64,000 nt of DNA. Origin: Buttiauxella agrestis ATCC 33320 (GTDB taxonomy: Bacteria; Pseudomonadota; Gammaproteobacteria; Enterobacterales; Enterobacteriaceae). The position numbers and the translations under genes are program-made. The notes beneath the pieces are model-generated. The model ran no database searches. It saw nothing but the letters and a program-made list of their open reading frames with translations, and was not told the origin of the DNA. Positions 9,195 through 18,247 of the stretch are shown here, piece by piece (within the stretch, counting starts at the first letter, position 1; each line of letters begins with the position of its first letter). The stretch lies in NCBI RefSeq assembly GCF_000735355.1, contig NZ_JMPI01000020.1, forward strand, positions 1-64,000, written 5' to 3'.

Positions 9195-10730
9195 TTAATG
9201 CCCTGCAGATGGTGCGCTCGGTGCGCCCGAACGAACAAACGGCGGCCGGGCAAACCAAATCACGATAATCAGCGCCATAAACCCCCAACCTAAAATCCAG
9301 AAGTAGTCGATGGTCGACATCATGTAGGCCTGCTGCTCAATAGTTTTGTCTATAAACGCCATGTGTTGCTGCGTTGCTCCACCCATTTTATCCAGATAAT
9401 CCACCGCTGCTGGATTGTAGTTGGAGACGCTCTCAGTAAGGTTCGCATGGTGGAAGACTTCACGGCGCGACCAAATCCAGGTCGTCAATGACGAAGCGAA
9501 AGAACCACCCAGCACGCGGAAGAACGTTGCAAGGCCTGAACCTTCCGCGACTTCTGCACCGTTCAGATTCGACAGCACAATGGTGGTAATCGGCATAAAG
9601 AAGAACGCCACGCCAATCCCCATAAACAGCTGCACTTCAGCGATGGTGCGGAAATCCACGTCGGTATTAAACTGCGCGCGAATCAGGCACGAAGCCCCCA
9701 TGGTCAGGAATGACAGCGAGGCCAGAATACGCAGGTCGAACTTGGTTGCGTAACGCCCGATGATCGGCGTCATGATAAGCGGCAGCACACCCATTGGTGC
9801 GGCAGCAAGACCAGCCCAAATCGCTGTGTAACCCATCTGCGTTTGTAACCACTGCGGCAGAATAATGTTGATGGCGAAGAACGCCGCATAGCCCAATGTC
9901 AGTGAAAGCGTACCGATAGCAAAGTTCCGATCTTTGAACAGGCGCAGGTTCACAATCGGGTGCCGCTCGCCCAGCTCCCACATAACAAACGACACCAGCG
10001 AAATCGCCGAAATCACCGACATAATGATGATGTGCGTTGAGGAGAACCAGTCCAGATCGTTGCCTTTATCCAGCACCACCTGCAACAGCCCCACGCCCAG
10101 AACCAATAGCGCGATACCGATATAGTCGATTGGCGCGTGAGTCGTGGTTTCTTCGCGAGCACGCATCTGCGTCCAGACCACAATCGAAGCAAATATCCCA
10201 ATCGGTACGTTGATATAGAAAATCCATGGCCACGAGTAGTTATCGGTAATCCAGCCGCCGGTAATCGGGCCGACAATAGGCGCAACGACCGTCACCATCG
10301 ACAGCAACGCCAGCGCCATACTGCGTTTGCTGGAAGGGAAGATCACCAGCAATAACGTCTGGCACATTGGGAACATCGGCCCGGCGAAGAAACCTTGCAG
10401 AGCGCGAAAGAAAATCAGCTCGGTCATACTGTGGGCAAAGCCACACAGGAACGAGGTGAGGGTGAACATCACCACCGAGCCGATAAACAGCTTCAGTTGC
10501 CCGAAGCGACGGGTAAACCAGCCGGTGAGCGGCAGAGCGATGGCGTTACATACCGCAAACGAGGTGATGACCCATGTGCCTTGATCCGCACTCACACCGA
10601 GATTACCGGCAATAGTGGGCAACGCCACGTTTGCGATGGTGGAGTCCAGCACCTGCATAAATGTTGCCAGCGATAGCGCGAGCACCGCCAGCCACATATT
10701 GGGAGGCGTAAATGCAGCCTTATCTTGCAT
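9195..10730 (-). CDS. EmrB-type multidrug efflux MFS transporter (DHA2 family)
   Basis: This is a 511-residue major facilitator with about 14 hydrophobic segments, which places it in the DHA2 (EmrB/QacA) drug:proton antiporter family. Visible family features are LDSTIANVALPTIAGNLG in segment 1, GWFTRRFGQLKLF (motif A) and GPITGGWITDNYSWPWIFYINVPIG around segments 5-6. It works with a membrane-fusion partner and TolC to export hydrophobic toxicants. It is the last gene of a marR-emrA-emrB-like operon, 10 bases after the emrA-like gene. The drugs exported cannot be inferred. This is an extra EmrAB-like pair; the canonical emrAB locus lies elsewhere in enterobacteria. Confidence 0.9.
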   Translation of the reverse strand: MQDKAAFTPPNMWLAVLALSLATFMQVLDSTIANVALPTIAGNLGVSADQGTWVITSFAVCNAIALPLTGWFTRRFGQLKLFIGSVVMFTLTSFLCGFAHSMTELIFFRALQGFFAGPMFPMCQTLLLVIFPSSKRSMALALLSMVTVVAPIVGPITGGWITDNYSWPWIFYINVPIGIFASIVVWTQMRAREETTTHAPIDYIGIALLVLGVGLLQVVLDKGNDLDWFSSTHIIIMSVISAISLVSFVMWELGERHPIVNLRLFKDRNFAIGTLSLTLGYAAFFAINIILPQWLQTQMGYTAIWAGLAAAPMGVLPLIMTPIIGRYATKFDLRILASLSFLTMGASCLIRAQFNTDVDFRTIAEVQLFMGIGVAFFFMPITTIVLSNLNGAEVAEGSGLATFFRVLGGSFASSLTTWIWSRREVFHHANLTESVSNYNPAAVDYLDKMGGATQQHMAFIDKTIEQQAYMMSTIDYFWILGWGFMALIIVIWFARPPFVRSGAPSAPSAGH

Positions 10731-10740
10731 AACGTCTCTC

Positions 10741-11922
10741 TTAATGGGCGCTTGACGCTACCGCATTACTGTTGTCATGAAGGATTTTCGTCACCAGTTT
10801 GTCAGCCGCTTCCAGCGAATCTTGATAGACATCCGTGGTGAAACGAGGCGTGCTAACCGTTTGCTGTGGCAGCAAATGACCCTCTTCATTATTGCGAATA
10901 TCTACGCGGACATTCATCGACAAACCCACACGCAGCGGATGCTTCTGCATATCATGCGGATCTAGCGTAATACGCACTGGTAAACGCTGAACAATCTTGA
11001 TCCAGTTGCCGCTGGCATTCTGAGCTGGCAGCAGGGAAAACGCGCTGCCGGTACCAATGCCCAGGCTCTCAATGGTGCCGTGATATTCCACGTCATCACC
11101 GTATAAATCGGCGTTGATCGTGACTTTTTGCCCCAGACGCATCGTGTTCATCTGACTTTCTTTGAAGTTGGCATCCACCCAAACTTCATTAAGCGGCACG
11201 ATGGCCAGCAGCGTTGTGCCTGAAGTGACGCGCATACCCAGTTGCACCGCGCGTTTAGCGACGTAACCGCTAACAGGGGCCACAATCGTGGTACGTGCAT
11301 TATCAAGGTAACGCTGGCGAAGCGTTGCAACGGCGGTTTTGATTTCCGGGTGGGTATCAATCACGGTATCGTCGACCATCGCAAGGTTGGTCCGCAATGT
11401 CTGTTGCGCGGCGGCTAAATCACTTTGTGCGCTGGTAACTGCATCGCGGTAATGCGAAAGATCTTCTGCAGCAATTGCGCCAGTTGAGAAAATTTTCTGA
11501 CGACGCGCATAGTCATTTTGAGCGGTTTGCAGGGCCACCTGTTTCGCGGCAACTTGCGCCCGGTAGTTATCCGCGGTGCTGTATAAACCACGAACCTGCC
11601 GTACAGTATTTGCCAGACTGGCTTCCGCTTGTTGCAGTGCTATTTTGGTATCGCTGGGATCAAGCAAAACGAGCGGTTGGCCTTTCTCAACGTAATCCCC
11701 TTCGTCAGCCGTCACTTGCGTCACCGTGCCGTTAATTTGCGGAGTGAGCATGACCTGATTGCCGTTTACATAGGCATCGTCTGTCGACTCGTAGTAACGC
11801 GCATATAACATATACCAGGCCAGACAACCCGCGGCTGCCAGCACTAGAATCAGGATAAAAATAATAAAATTACGTTTGCGCTTACTGGAACGCTCAACGT
11901 GCACTTCTGGATTGGTTTCCAT
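10741..11922 (-). CDS. EmrA-type membrane fusion protein (HlyD family)
   Basis: This is the periplasmic adaptor that links the inner-membrane EmrB-like pump to an outer-membrane TolC-type channel. Length is 393 residues. A short cytoplasmic N-terminus is followed by one membrane segment (about 18-40). Next come the biotinyl-lipoyl half-motif (YESTDDAYVNGNQVMLTPQ), a long alpha-helical hairpin rich in Ala and Gln (about 95-200), and the second lipoyl half with beta-barrel (APVSGYVAKRAVQLGMRV). It lies 20 bases downstream of the MarR-type regulator and 10 bases upstream of the pump gene, so the three are surely one operon. Confidence 0.9.
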   Translation of the reverse strand: METNPEVHVERSSKRKRNFIIFILILVLAAAGCLAWYMLYARYYESTDDAYVNGNQVMLTPQINGTVTQVTADEGDYVEKGQPLVLLDPSDTKIALQQAEASLANTVRQVRGLYSTADNYRAQVAAKQVALQTAQNDYARRQKIFSTGAIAAEDLSHYRDAVTSAQSDLAAAQQTLRTNLAMVDDTVIDTHPEIKTAVATLRQRYLDNARTTIVAPVSGYVAKRAVQLGMRVTSGTTLLAIVPLNEVWVDANFKESQMNTMRLGQKVTINADLYGDDVEYHGTIESLGIGTGSAFSLLPAQNASGNWIKIVQRLPVRITLDPHDMQKHPLRVGLSMNVRVDIRNNEEGHLLPQQTVSTPRFTTDVYQDSLEAADKLVTKILHDNSNAVASSAH

Positions 11923-11942
11923 CTTTTGGCCTTTATACGGTG

Positions 11943-12410
11943 TTATCGATGTGGCGCAGTAATGTCATCCGGCAGCATTTTTGTAATCAATGCGACCAGT
12001 TGCTGGGATTCATCCTGCGTCAGGCGTGCGGTAAGGTCACTGATGATTGAGGCAAGCGCTTCATTTTGAAAACGATCGCAGATCAGTTGGCCTTTGTCGG
12101 TTAGAGCCAGAATCACCTGGCGCTTATCCTGTGGATTTGGGTGACGAACAATCAGTTCACGCTTGACCATACGCTCAATCATGCGGCTCATGGCACCAGC
12201 ATCCATCACCAGGTTTTTGCTGATAATAACGGGGCTGGTTACGCCTTTATAGATACTAATCAACACCTTAAATTGTGCCGCAGTAATATCCATGCCGGAG
12301 AAATACTGGCTGATAAGCTGATCTTTAAATTGATTTGCGAGATGAATGAGTAAACCGAGGTGGAATTTGTTGTCGATTTTATCGTCGCTTAAATTCAGAT
12401 TGTTGCTCAT
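11943..12410 (-). CDS. MarR-family transcriptional regulator of the efflux operon
   Basis: This is a 155-residue winged-helix regulator. The MarR fold is seen as the helical dimerisation ends, the recognition region (NLVMDAGAMSRMIERMVKRELI) and the wing with the family signature DKRQVILALTDKG. By position it most likely represses itself and the two efflux genes, releasing DNA when it binds a toxic ligand. It is the first gene of the operon, and its start codon lies directly beside a large palindromic operator. The start is confirmed by the gene's position relative to the promoter at 12442-12470. It resembles EmrR/FarR-type regulators, but the exact orthologue is not recognised. Confidence 0.9.
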   Translation of the reverse strand: MSNNLNLSDDKIDNKFHLGLLIHLANQFKDQLISQYFSGMDITAAQFKVLISIYKGVTSPVIISKNLVMDAGAMSRMIERMVKRELIVRHPNPQDKRQVILALTDKGQLICDRFQNEALASIISDLTARLTQDESQQLVALITKMLPDDITAPHR

Positions 12411-12411
12411 G

Positions 12412-12470
12412 AATTAGTTGCCTGGTCAGTAATTACATTTGAAATTACTGACCAGGCAACTAATTGTCAA
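12412..12470 (-). promoter_or_regulatory. Promoter and paired operators of the MarR-EmrAB-type operon
   Basis: Reading the minus strand, a -35 box TTGACA (12465-12470) and a -10 box TAATTT (12442-12447) are exactly 17 bases apart. Two 23-bp sequences, 12412-12434 and 12443-12465, are perfect reverse complements separated by 8 bases. One fills the -35/-10 spacer, the other the region between the expected transcription start and the ATG. Each copy is itself an imperfect palindrome (TTAGTTG...TCAGTAA), as expected of a MarR box. Their centres are 31 bp apart, about three helical turns. The promoter and repeat are seen directly. The MarR role is inferred. Confidence 0.85.
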
Positions 12471-12605
12471 GTTTGTGTCAAGAAAAGCGCACATTTTGTC
12501 AGTGCCAGGAGGTTCATTAACTATAAGCCAAACTCTGATAAACGCCTTGCCGCATAACTGTTATTGTTTCGTCTGACTCGATAAAAACAATCAAAATGGA
12601 ACGAT

Positions 12606-13709
12606 ATGAGTATGTTAAACAGGCAACATGGTCTTTTTGCTTTAAGCCTTAGCGCGCTTTTCGTGCTGGCGGGTTGTACCACTAAAACTGCGCCTTCCGT
12701 TTCGGAAACCACTAAACCGGTTGATGTCGAAACAGTGGTAAAGCAAAAAATCCCTGTCAGCGTAAAAGACAGAAATAGCTGGGCGAAAGATTTAGCAACC
12801 ACGTTTAAGAGCCAGGATATCGCCCCAAGCGAAGAGAATATCTGCTCTGTGCTGGCGGTGGCGCAGCAGGAGTCTAATCTCGTGGCTGACCCGGCAGTCC
12901 CCAATTTGAGTAAAATTGCCTGGAAGGAAATTGACCGCCGTGCTGAAAAAATGCATATCCCAGCGTTTCTGGTTCACACCGCGTTACTCATCAAATCACC
13001 CAACGGCAAGAGCTACAGCGAACGACTGGATAACGTTAAAACCGAGGGGCAACTGAGCGCGATTTTTGATGATTTCATCGATATGGTGCCGATGGGGCAA
13101 AAACTGTTTGGTAATCTCAATCCGGTTCATACCGGTGGCCCTATGCAAGTCAGCATCGCGTTTGCCGAACAACACACCAGCGGCTACCCGTGGAAAATGG
13201 AAGGAACCGTGCGGCAGGAAGTGTTTACTCGTCGCGGCGGGTTGTGGTTCGGCACTTACCATCTGCTGAACTACCCGGCGAGTTACACTCAGCCACTATA
13301 CCGCTTTGCAGATTTCAATGCGGGATGGTACGCCAGTCGCAACGCGGCGTTCCAGAATGCCGTCAGCAAGGCAACCGGTGTAAAACTGGCGTTAGATGGC
13401 GATTTAATTTTGTATAACACCGACAAAGCGGGCAGCACTGAGCTGGCGGTCAGGAAGCTGGCAAGCAAGCTTGATATGAGCGAAAGCCAAATTCACCGGG
13501 CTTTGCAAAAAGGCGACAGCATAGACTTTGAAAAAACGGATTTATATCAGCAGGTTTATGCGATAGCAGAGAAGAAATCCGGTAAGAAATTGCCGCGAGA
13601 AATGTTGCCGGGAATTACGCTGGAAAGTCCGAAAATCACCCGTAATCTGACGACGGCATGGTTTGCAAAGCGGGTCGATGAACGACGGGCAGCGTGTATG
13701 AAACGTTGA
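12606..13709 (+). CDS. yaiW: Outer-membrane lipoprotein YaiW (DUF1615)
   Basis: This surface-exposed lipoprotein in E. coli is co-expressed with sbmA and affects uptake of proline-rich antimicrobial peptides. It has 367 residues (364 in E. coli). A lipoprotein signal ends in the lipobox VLAGC with the acylated cysteine at residue 24. The body carries the DUF1615 features VAQQESNLVADPAVP and RRGGLWFGTYHLLNYPA. ATG at 12606 and 12612 are both possible starts; the lipobox is kept by either. Because the efflux operon now sits upstream in the divergent direction, yaiW must have a promoter of its own here. Confidence 0.93.
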   Translation: MSMLNRQHGLFALSLSALFVLAGCTTKTAPSVSETTKPVDVETVVKQKIPVSVKDRNSWAKDLATTFKSQDIAPSEENICSVLAVAQQESNLVADPAVPNLSKIAWKEIDRRAEKMHIPAFLVHTALLIKSPNGKSYSERLDNVKTEGQLSAIFDDFIDMVPMGQKLFGNLNPVHTGGPMQVSIAFAEQHTSGYPWKMEGTVRQEVFTRRGGLWFGTYHLLNYPASYTQPLYRFADFNAGWYASRNAAFQNAVSKATGVKLALDGDLILYNTDKAGSTELAVRKLASKLDMSESQIHRALQKGDSIDFEKTDLYQQVYAIAEKKSGKKLPREMLPGITLESPKITRNLTTAWFAKRVDERRAACMKR

Positions 13710-13719
13710 TATTTGACTG

Positions 13720-13740
13720 CGCAGGGCAGATAGCCCTGCG
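13720..13740 (+). terminator. Stem-loop after yaiW
   Basis: A perfect 8-bp GC-rich stem with a 5-base loop lies 11 bases after the yaiW stop, between convergent yaiW and yaiY. No long T-run follows, so it may be a weak terminator. Confidence 0.55.
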
Positions 13741-13769
13741 TATATTCATTGATTTAACTATGGATTGAT

Positions 13770-14096
13770 TTAAAAGTGAAAACGATGGTGGAACTTCAGC
13801 ACCAGGCTCACCACACCCAGTAGTGCACAACCGGCGAGAAACGGCACTACACCAAATACAGTGCTGACGATGAACCCCATTTCAATGCGTGGGCGGGTAG
13901 TATCATTACCTTGGGCAAGGTGCTCAAGCACGCCCGGGGCGTGAGCCATCAGACTCAGAATCTGCATTCCAACCCAAAAGCACAGCAAAATGAACGCAGC
14001 GTATGCCAGATTACTCCGGGTAGATCTCTCTGTTTTGGTTGTTGAAATCGTGGTTATTACAGGAACAACCTGTTTCGACAAACTCATATCAGCCAT
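13770..14096 (-). CDS. yaiY: Inner membrane protein YaiY
   Basis: This is a small protein of unknown function (DUF2755 family), 108 residues, with two hydrophobic segments (about 30-50 and 78-100). It matches E. coli YaiY in NLAYAAFILLCFW, AHAPGVLEHL and the second membrane segment. The ATG at 14094-14096 is chosen over a GTG one codon upstream because GGGAGG stands 5 bases before it. It is divergent from yaiZ, as in E. coli. Confidence 0.9.
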   Translation of the reverse strand: MADMSLSKQVVPVITTISTTKTERSTRSNLAYAAFILLCFWVGMQILSLMAHAPGVLEHLAQGNDTTRPRIEMGFIVSTVFGVVPFLAGCALLGVVSLVLKFHHRFHF

Positions 14097-14368
14097 CACG
14101 ACCTCCCATGCAACAGTAAAACGATTCAGGCTGCGGCCTGATACTTCAATTGCGTTGAGTTTGGCAGGTCATATGCATTGTCAATATCAGATTGTTGGTA
14201 ATTTAACGTGCGGAATGCTCCTGGTTTGTGAATGTATGTCTGAGATCACATATCTGTAACTTATGTGAAATTCACGTAACAAAATCCTGTTTAGCCCGCA
14301 TTTACGTGCGGTTTCTCGCCGTGGGCTATGCCACAATAAGCCCTCTCTTTATCCTGACGGGTTGCATC

Positions 14369-14599
14369 ATGTCTGCTAAAACATTGTCTTCAAAAATGCG
14401 CCGTGACTGGCACTACTATGCCGTGGCGATTGGTCTCATCTTTATTTTGAACGGTGTGATTGGCTTGTTGGGGTTTAAAACCGAAGGCTGGCAGAATTAT
14501 GCAGTCGGGTTGGTAACCTGGGTGATTTGCTTCTGGTTGGCGGGATTTATTATTCGCCGTCGCCCGGAACCTGAAGAACCGACGACGGCGAAAGATTAA
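14369..14599 (+). CDS. yaiZ: Inner membrane protein YaiZ
   Basis: This is a 76-residue membrane protein of unknown function (DUF2754). It has two hydrophobic segments in MRRDWHYYAVAIGLIFILNG and YAVGLVTWVICFWLAGFIIRRR, which match E. coli YaiZ (70 residues) almost residue for residue. The frame is open far upstream, but family length supports the ATG at 14369. The ribosome site is weak (GACGGG about 10 bases upstream), and the ATG at 14396 (MRRDW) is an alternative. It converges on ddlA. Confidence 0.85.
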   Translation: MSAKTLSSKMRRDWHYYAVAIGLIFILNGVIGLLGFKTEGWQNYAVGLVTWVICFWLAGFIIRRRPEPEEPTTAKD

Positions 14600-14602
14600 G
14601 TC

Positions 14603-15703
14603 TTAGGCGGTAATTGAACTTTTCAACGCGCAATCTTGCAGGTTTCGCTCGAGAGCCAGTTCAATCAAACGTGTAATCAGCGTTTGATAATCTAAGCCGC
14701 TCGCCTGCCAGAGTTTTGGATACATACTGATATTCGTAAACCCTGGCAGCGTATTGATCTCATTGATAATAACTTCATTATCGTCAGTCAGGAATACGTC
14801 AACACGCGCCATTCCACTGCATTCCAGCGTCTGATAAGCACGCACCGCAATGTCACGAATTTTATCGTTGATGTCGGCTGAAATCGCCGCCGGCACAACA
14901 ACTTGTGCGCCTTTATCATCAATATATTTAGTGTCATACGAATAAAAATCGCTGCTTACCACGACTTCGCCGCAGGTACTTGCTTGAGGTTCGTCATTGC
15001 CTAATACCGCGCATTCAATTTCACGGCCTTTAATCCCGGTTTCAACCACAACTTTATGGTCGAACTCGAAAGCTAAGGCGACAGCTGTTTCATATTGTGC
15101 CGCGTTATTCACTTTGCTGACGCCGACGGATGAACCCTGGTTGGCAGGTTTGATAAACAGTGGCAGGCCCAGTTTCGCATCAATTTCTGCGAAGCTAATC
15201 TTGTTGCGGTTGGCGCGGGTCAGCGTGATAAACGGAGCGATATTCAGCCCAGCATCGCGTAGCAGACGCTTGGTCACGTCTTTATCCATGCTTACGGCTG
15301 AACCTAACACGCCAGAACCGACAAACGGAAGGTTCGCCATGCGTAGCATCCCTTGCAGGGAGCCATCTTCGCCCAACGTGCCGTGAACTATCGGGAAAAT
15401 AACGTCTACAGGTGCTAAAAACTGCGCGGAGGAGGACTCAATCAGTTGATTCTCTGTTTGGCCTGGCACCACGGCAACATTGGTTCCTGAGCGATTCAGG
15501 GCAATCAATGCTGGGTTTTCTGCATTTAACAGATAGTTGGATGCATCATTGACATGCCACTGGCCTTTTTTATCAATGCCCAGTAACACCACCTCAAACT
15601 TTGATTTATCAATGGCGTCGACAATATTCTTCGCCGACTGTAGCGATACTTCGTGTTCAGCTGACTTGCCCCCAAACACAATCCCAACCCGCAGTTTTGC
15701 CAT
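14603..15703 (-). CDS. ddlA: D-alanine--D-alanine ligase A
   Basis: This is an ATP-grasp enzyme that joins two D-alanines to make the dipeptide end of the peptidoglycan precursor. It has 366 residues (364 in E. coli). Seen are the N-terminal [20 protein letters not shown], the glycine-rich ATP-grasp loop ([14 protein letters not shown]) and the catalytic/Mg-binding [19 protein letters not shown]. The frame runs 17 codons further upstream, but MAKLRVG aligns with E. coli MEKLRVG, so the ATG at 15701-15703 is used. It is divergent from the extensin-family gene. Confidence 0.96.
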   Translation of the reverse strand: MAKLRVGIVFGGKSAEHEVSLQSAKNIVDAIDKSKFEVVLLGIDKKGQWHVNDASNYLLNAENPALIALNRSGTNVAVVPGQTENQLIESSSAQFLAPVDVIFPIVHGTLGEDGSLQGMLRMANLPFVGSGVLGSAVSMDKDVTKRLLRDAGLNIAPFITLTRANRNKISFAEIDAKLGLPLFIKPANQGSSVGVSKVNNAAQYETAVALAFEFDHKVVVETGIKGREIECAVLGNDEPQASTCGEVVVSSDFYSYDTKYIDDKGAQVVVPAAISADINDKIRDIAVRAYQTLECSGMARVDVFLTDDNEVIINEINTLPGFTNISMYPKLWQASGLDYQTLITRLIELALERNLQDCALKSSITA

Positions 15704-15836
15704 GCCCAAACCCATCCTTAAACAGTACAAAGGCGGACAACATACCACGCTCATTACGAGGATTCATGTGCTTCCTGACGCTTAAAACGGCTCAACTTCT
15801 ATAATGATTATTCCGTAAACAATATCAGGTGATGGG

Positions 15837-16535
15837 ATGGTGAAAGGAGTGACGATTGTTATTGGCATGGTCATCGTGGCCGCGACAGGCTTTTGGCTCT
15901 ATGAGCGTGTGCCCGCGCAGTACAATCCCTTTGCTCCGCTTTCTATTGACGACCCGCCAACGCTTGTCACACACTACAAACTCCGGGCTTTGGCTAACCA
16001 TCCGCAGGCTTGTCTCGCCCTGTTACAACAGGCGAAACAACGCGGGCAACTCAATTTCCGTAGCGTGTCCGATACCACAGGAAATTGCCCGCTGACCGAT
16101 ACCGTACGCGTGCAAAATTTTGGCAGTGTTGCGCTCAGTAGTAGTTTTCTGGCCAGCTGCCCATTGGCACTGAGCAGCACGATGTTTGTTCATCAACGCG
16201 CCGTACCGTTAGCGCAGAGTGAATTTGGCAGCCGACTCACTCATATCAATCATTTAGGGAGTTTTGCCTGCCGCAACATTTACAATCGTGAAGGCGCGCG
16301 TTTGAGCGAGCATGCTACGGCGGATGCGCTCGATATCAGCGGATTTGGCTTTGCCAACCAGCAACAAATCAGCATTCTGAAAGGCTGGCGTTCAGATGGG
16401 AAAGGGCGGGAATATCTTCACGCTGCGTTTGAAAACGGCTGCCCATATTTTGGCAACTCACTCGGCCCGGAATACAATGCGGCACATGCTGACCATTTCC
16501 ACCTGGGTATGCGGGGTTATGGCCTTTGTAGATAA
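15837..16535 (+). CDS. Extensin-family protein, exported
   Basis: This is a 232-residue protein with an N-terminal membrane or signal segment (about 5-23) and a C-terminal domain of the bacterial extensin-like family (PF06904 type). Key residues are several cysteines (ACRNIYN, CPYFG, YGLCR), the SEHATADALDISGF stretch and HADHFHLG. The spaced His/Asp pattern (H-x6-D ... H-x2-H) resembles that of LAS/M15-type zinc peptidases acting on cell walls, so a periplasmic peptidoglycan-related hydrolase is a reasonable inference. Function is not established. AGGTGAT gives the ribosome site. It lies divergent from ddlA and is not at this place in E. coli K-12. Confidence 0.75.
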   Translation: MVKGVTIVIGMVIVAATGFWLYERVPAQYNPFAPLSIDDPPTLVTHYKLRALANHPQACLALLQQAKQRGQLNFRSVSDTTGNCPLTDTVRVQNFGSVALSSSFLASCPLALSSTMFVHQRAVPLAQSEFGSRLTHINHLGSFACRNIYNREGARLSEHATADALDISGFGFANQQQISILKGWRSDGKGREYLHAAFENGCPYFGNSLGPEYNAAHADHFHLGMRGYGLCR

Positions 16536-16607
16536 CCTATATTTGTATGATAAACTTCACAGTATTCAGCCTGGCTTTTTTTACCCCACTAATTAAGCGT
16601 GCCCCGT

Positions 16608-17828
16608 ATGGAATCCTGGAAGGTCAATATTATCTCGGTATGGTTTGGTTGTTTTTTTACCGGCCTCGCCATTAGCCAAATTCTTCCTTTTTTACCGCTC
16701 TATGTTGAGCAGCTCGGCGTGACTTCTCATGAAGCGTTATCCATGTGGTCCGGGCTTACATTCAGCGTAACCTTTCTGGTCTCGGCGATAGTGTCGCCGA
16801 TGTGGGGCAGCCTTGCCGATCGTAAAGGTCGAAAACTGATGTTACTGCGAGCCTCGCTGGGTATGGCGGTGGCTATTTTATTGCAGGCGTTTGCGACCAA
16901 CGTCTGGCAACTGTTTATTTTACGCGCCGTGATGGGGCTGACTTCCGGATATATTCCCAATGCCATGGCATTAGTGGCTTCTCAAGTTCCGCGTGAGCGC
17001 AGCGGCTGGGCTTTGAGCACACTTTCTACGGCGCAAATCAGTGGGGTGATTGTCGGCCCACTTTTGGGAGGCTATATGGCCGACACCCTTGGTTTGCGGA
17101 TGGTGTTTTACGTCACCGCGGCATTGTTGATGGTCAGCTTTTTAGTGACATTATTTCTGATCAAAGAAGGGGGGCGTCCTAATATCAGCAAAGCAAACCG
17201 TTTATCCGGCAAAGCAGTATTCGCTTCCTTACCCTATCCCAAATTAATGATTAGCCTGTTTGTCACCACCATGGTCATACAACTTTGTAATGGCTCTATT
17301 GGCCCGATACTCGCGCTTTTTATAAAACATCTGTCTCCGGAAAGTAACAATATCGCGTTTATTAGTGGATTTATTGCCGCAGTGCCGGGTATATCCGCGC
17401 TTATTTCTGCCCCCCGACTCGGAAAGTTAGGCGACAGAATCGGTACAGCCCGAGTATTAATGGCGACGCTAATTTTTTCAGTGATATTATTTTTTGCTAT
17501 GTCATGGGTGACATCCCCGATGCAGCTAGCTGTATTACGCTTTTTACTTGGTTTTGCTGATGGGGCTATGTTACCGGCTGTGCAAACCTTGTTGGTGAAA
17601 TATTCAAGCGATCAGGTGACAGGCCGGATATTTGGTTATAATCAATCGTTTATGTATCTTGGTAATGTTGTCGGGCCATTAATTGGGGCCGGTGTTTCTG
17701 CGATGGCCGGTTTTCGATGGGTATTTATTGCAACGGCAGTGGTGGTATTGCTCAACGTTTGGCAATTAGCTGTAATGTTGCAGCGTAAAAAGCAACAAGA
17801 CGAAAAAAGAAATGAGATCGCGCCATGA
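16608..17828 (+). CDS. MdtG-like multidrug efflux MFS transporter
   Basis: This is a 12-segment major facilitator of the DHA1 drug:proton antiporter family, about 406 residues. It shares with E. coli MdtG (408 residues) the stretches FLPLYVEQLGVT, MWSGLTFSVTFL, ADRKGRKLMLLRA (motif A), LSTAQISG, LSAPRLGKLGDRIG-like and GRIFGYNQSF. Many positions differ, so it may be a paralogue rather than mdtG itself. The frame also has a GTG at 16599. Neither start has a clear ribosome site; the ATG is preferred. It sits between the extensin-family gene and iraP, an insertion relative to E. coli. Confidence 0.82.
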   Translation: MESWKVNIISVWFGCFFTGLAISQILPFLPLYVEQLGVTSHEALSMWSGLTFSVTFLVSAIVSPMWGSLADRKGRKLMLLRASLGMAVAILLQAFATNVWQLFILRAVMGLTSGYIPNAMALVASQVPRERSGWALSTLSTAQISGVIVGPLLGGYMADTLGLRMVFYVTAALLMVSFLVTLFLIKEGGRPNISKANRLSGKAVFASLPYPKLMISLFVTTMVIQLCNGSIGPILALFIKHLSPESNNIAFISGFIAAVPGISALISAPRLGKLGDRIGTARVLMATLIFSVILFFAMSWVTSPMQLAVLRFLLGFADGAMLPAVQTLLVKYSSDQVTGRIFGYNQSFMYLGNVVGPLIGAGVSAMAGFRWVFIATAVVVLLNVWQLAVMLQRKKQQDEKRNEIAP

Positions 17829-17986
17829 TTTCAGAGTTATTTTTAGATGCTAAATAACGGGTAATACTATTTTTTTTGCTCTCTGACACATATTTGCAGA
17901 GCCGTATAAAAATAGTCTCGCCTCCCTCTATGCAACATGAAATCAGAATGTTAACGTCATGCTTCGTATCCCTTTGGGCAATAAAT

Positions 17987-18247
17987 ATGAAGAATCTCAT
18001 CTCTGAGTTACTGTCTAAACTCGCCGAAAAAGAAGAAGAGTCAAAAGAGTTTGTCGCACAAATTGAAGCCCTGGAAATAGTTGTTACTGCCATGCTTTGC
18101 CGAATGGATAAGAATGATCGGCAGGCCATGGTCACCCATATTCAAAGCGCGCTAAATGAAGTCCGACCTACCGAAGCGGTAACGGAGCGTGATACTGACC
18201 TTCTAAAGCAATATTTAGATAAGCTGTTAACCCAACCGCGGAATTGA
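17987..18247 (+). CDS. iraP: Anti-adaptor protein IraP
   Basis: This small cytoplasmic protein binds the adaptor RssB and so protects the stationary-phase sigma factor RpoS from ClpXP, notably on phosphate starvation. It has 86 residues, like E. coli IraP. The N-terminal helix MKNLISELLSKLAEKEEESK and QIEALEIVVTAML are near-identical and predicted coiled-coil. The frame is open further upstream, but homology starts at this ATG. In E. coli phoA follows; here psiF does. Confidence 0.93.
   Translation: MKNLISELLSKLAEKEEESKEFVAQIEALEIVVTAMLCRMDKNDRQAMVTHIQSALNEVRPTEAVTERDTDLLKQYLDKLLTQPRN

Noticed and set aside
14250-14285. CRP site between yaiY and yaiZ (TGTGAAATTCACG)
   Set aside because: The two half-sites are only 3 bases apart instead of 6, so it does not fit CRP.
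16608-17828. Calling the MFS gene at 16.6 kb araJ moved from beside sbcC
   Set aside because: Its motifs match MdtG (YceE), not AraJ, and araJ is simply not seen in the window.
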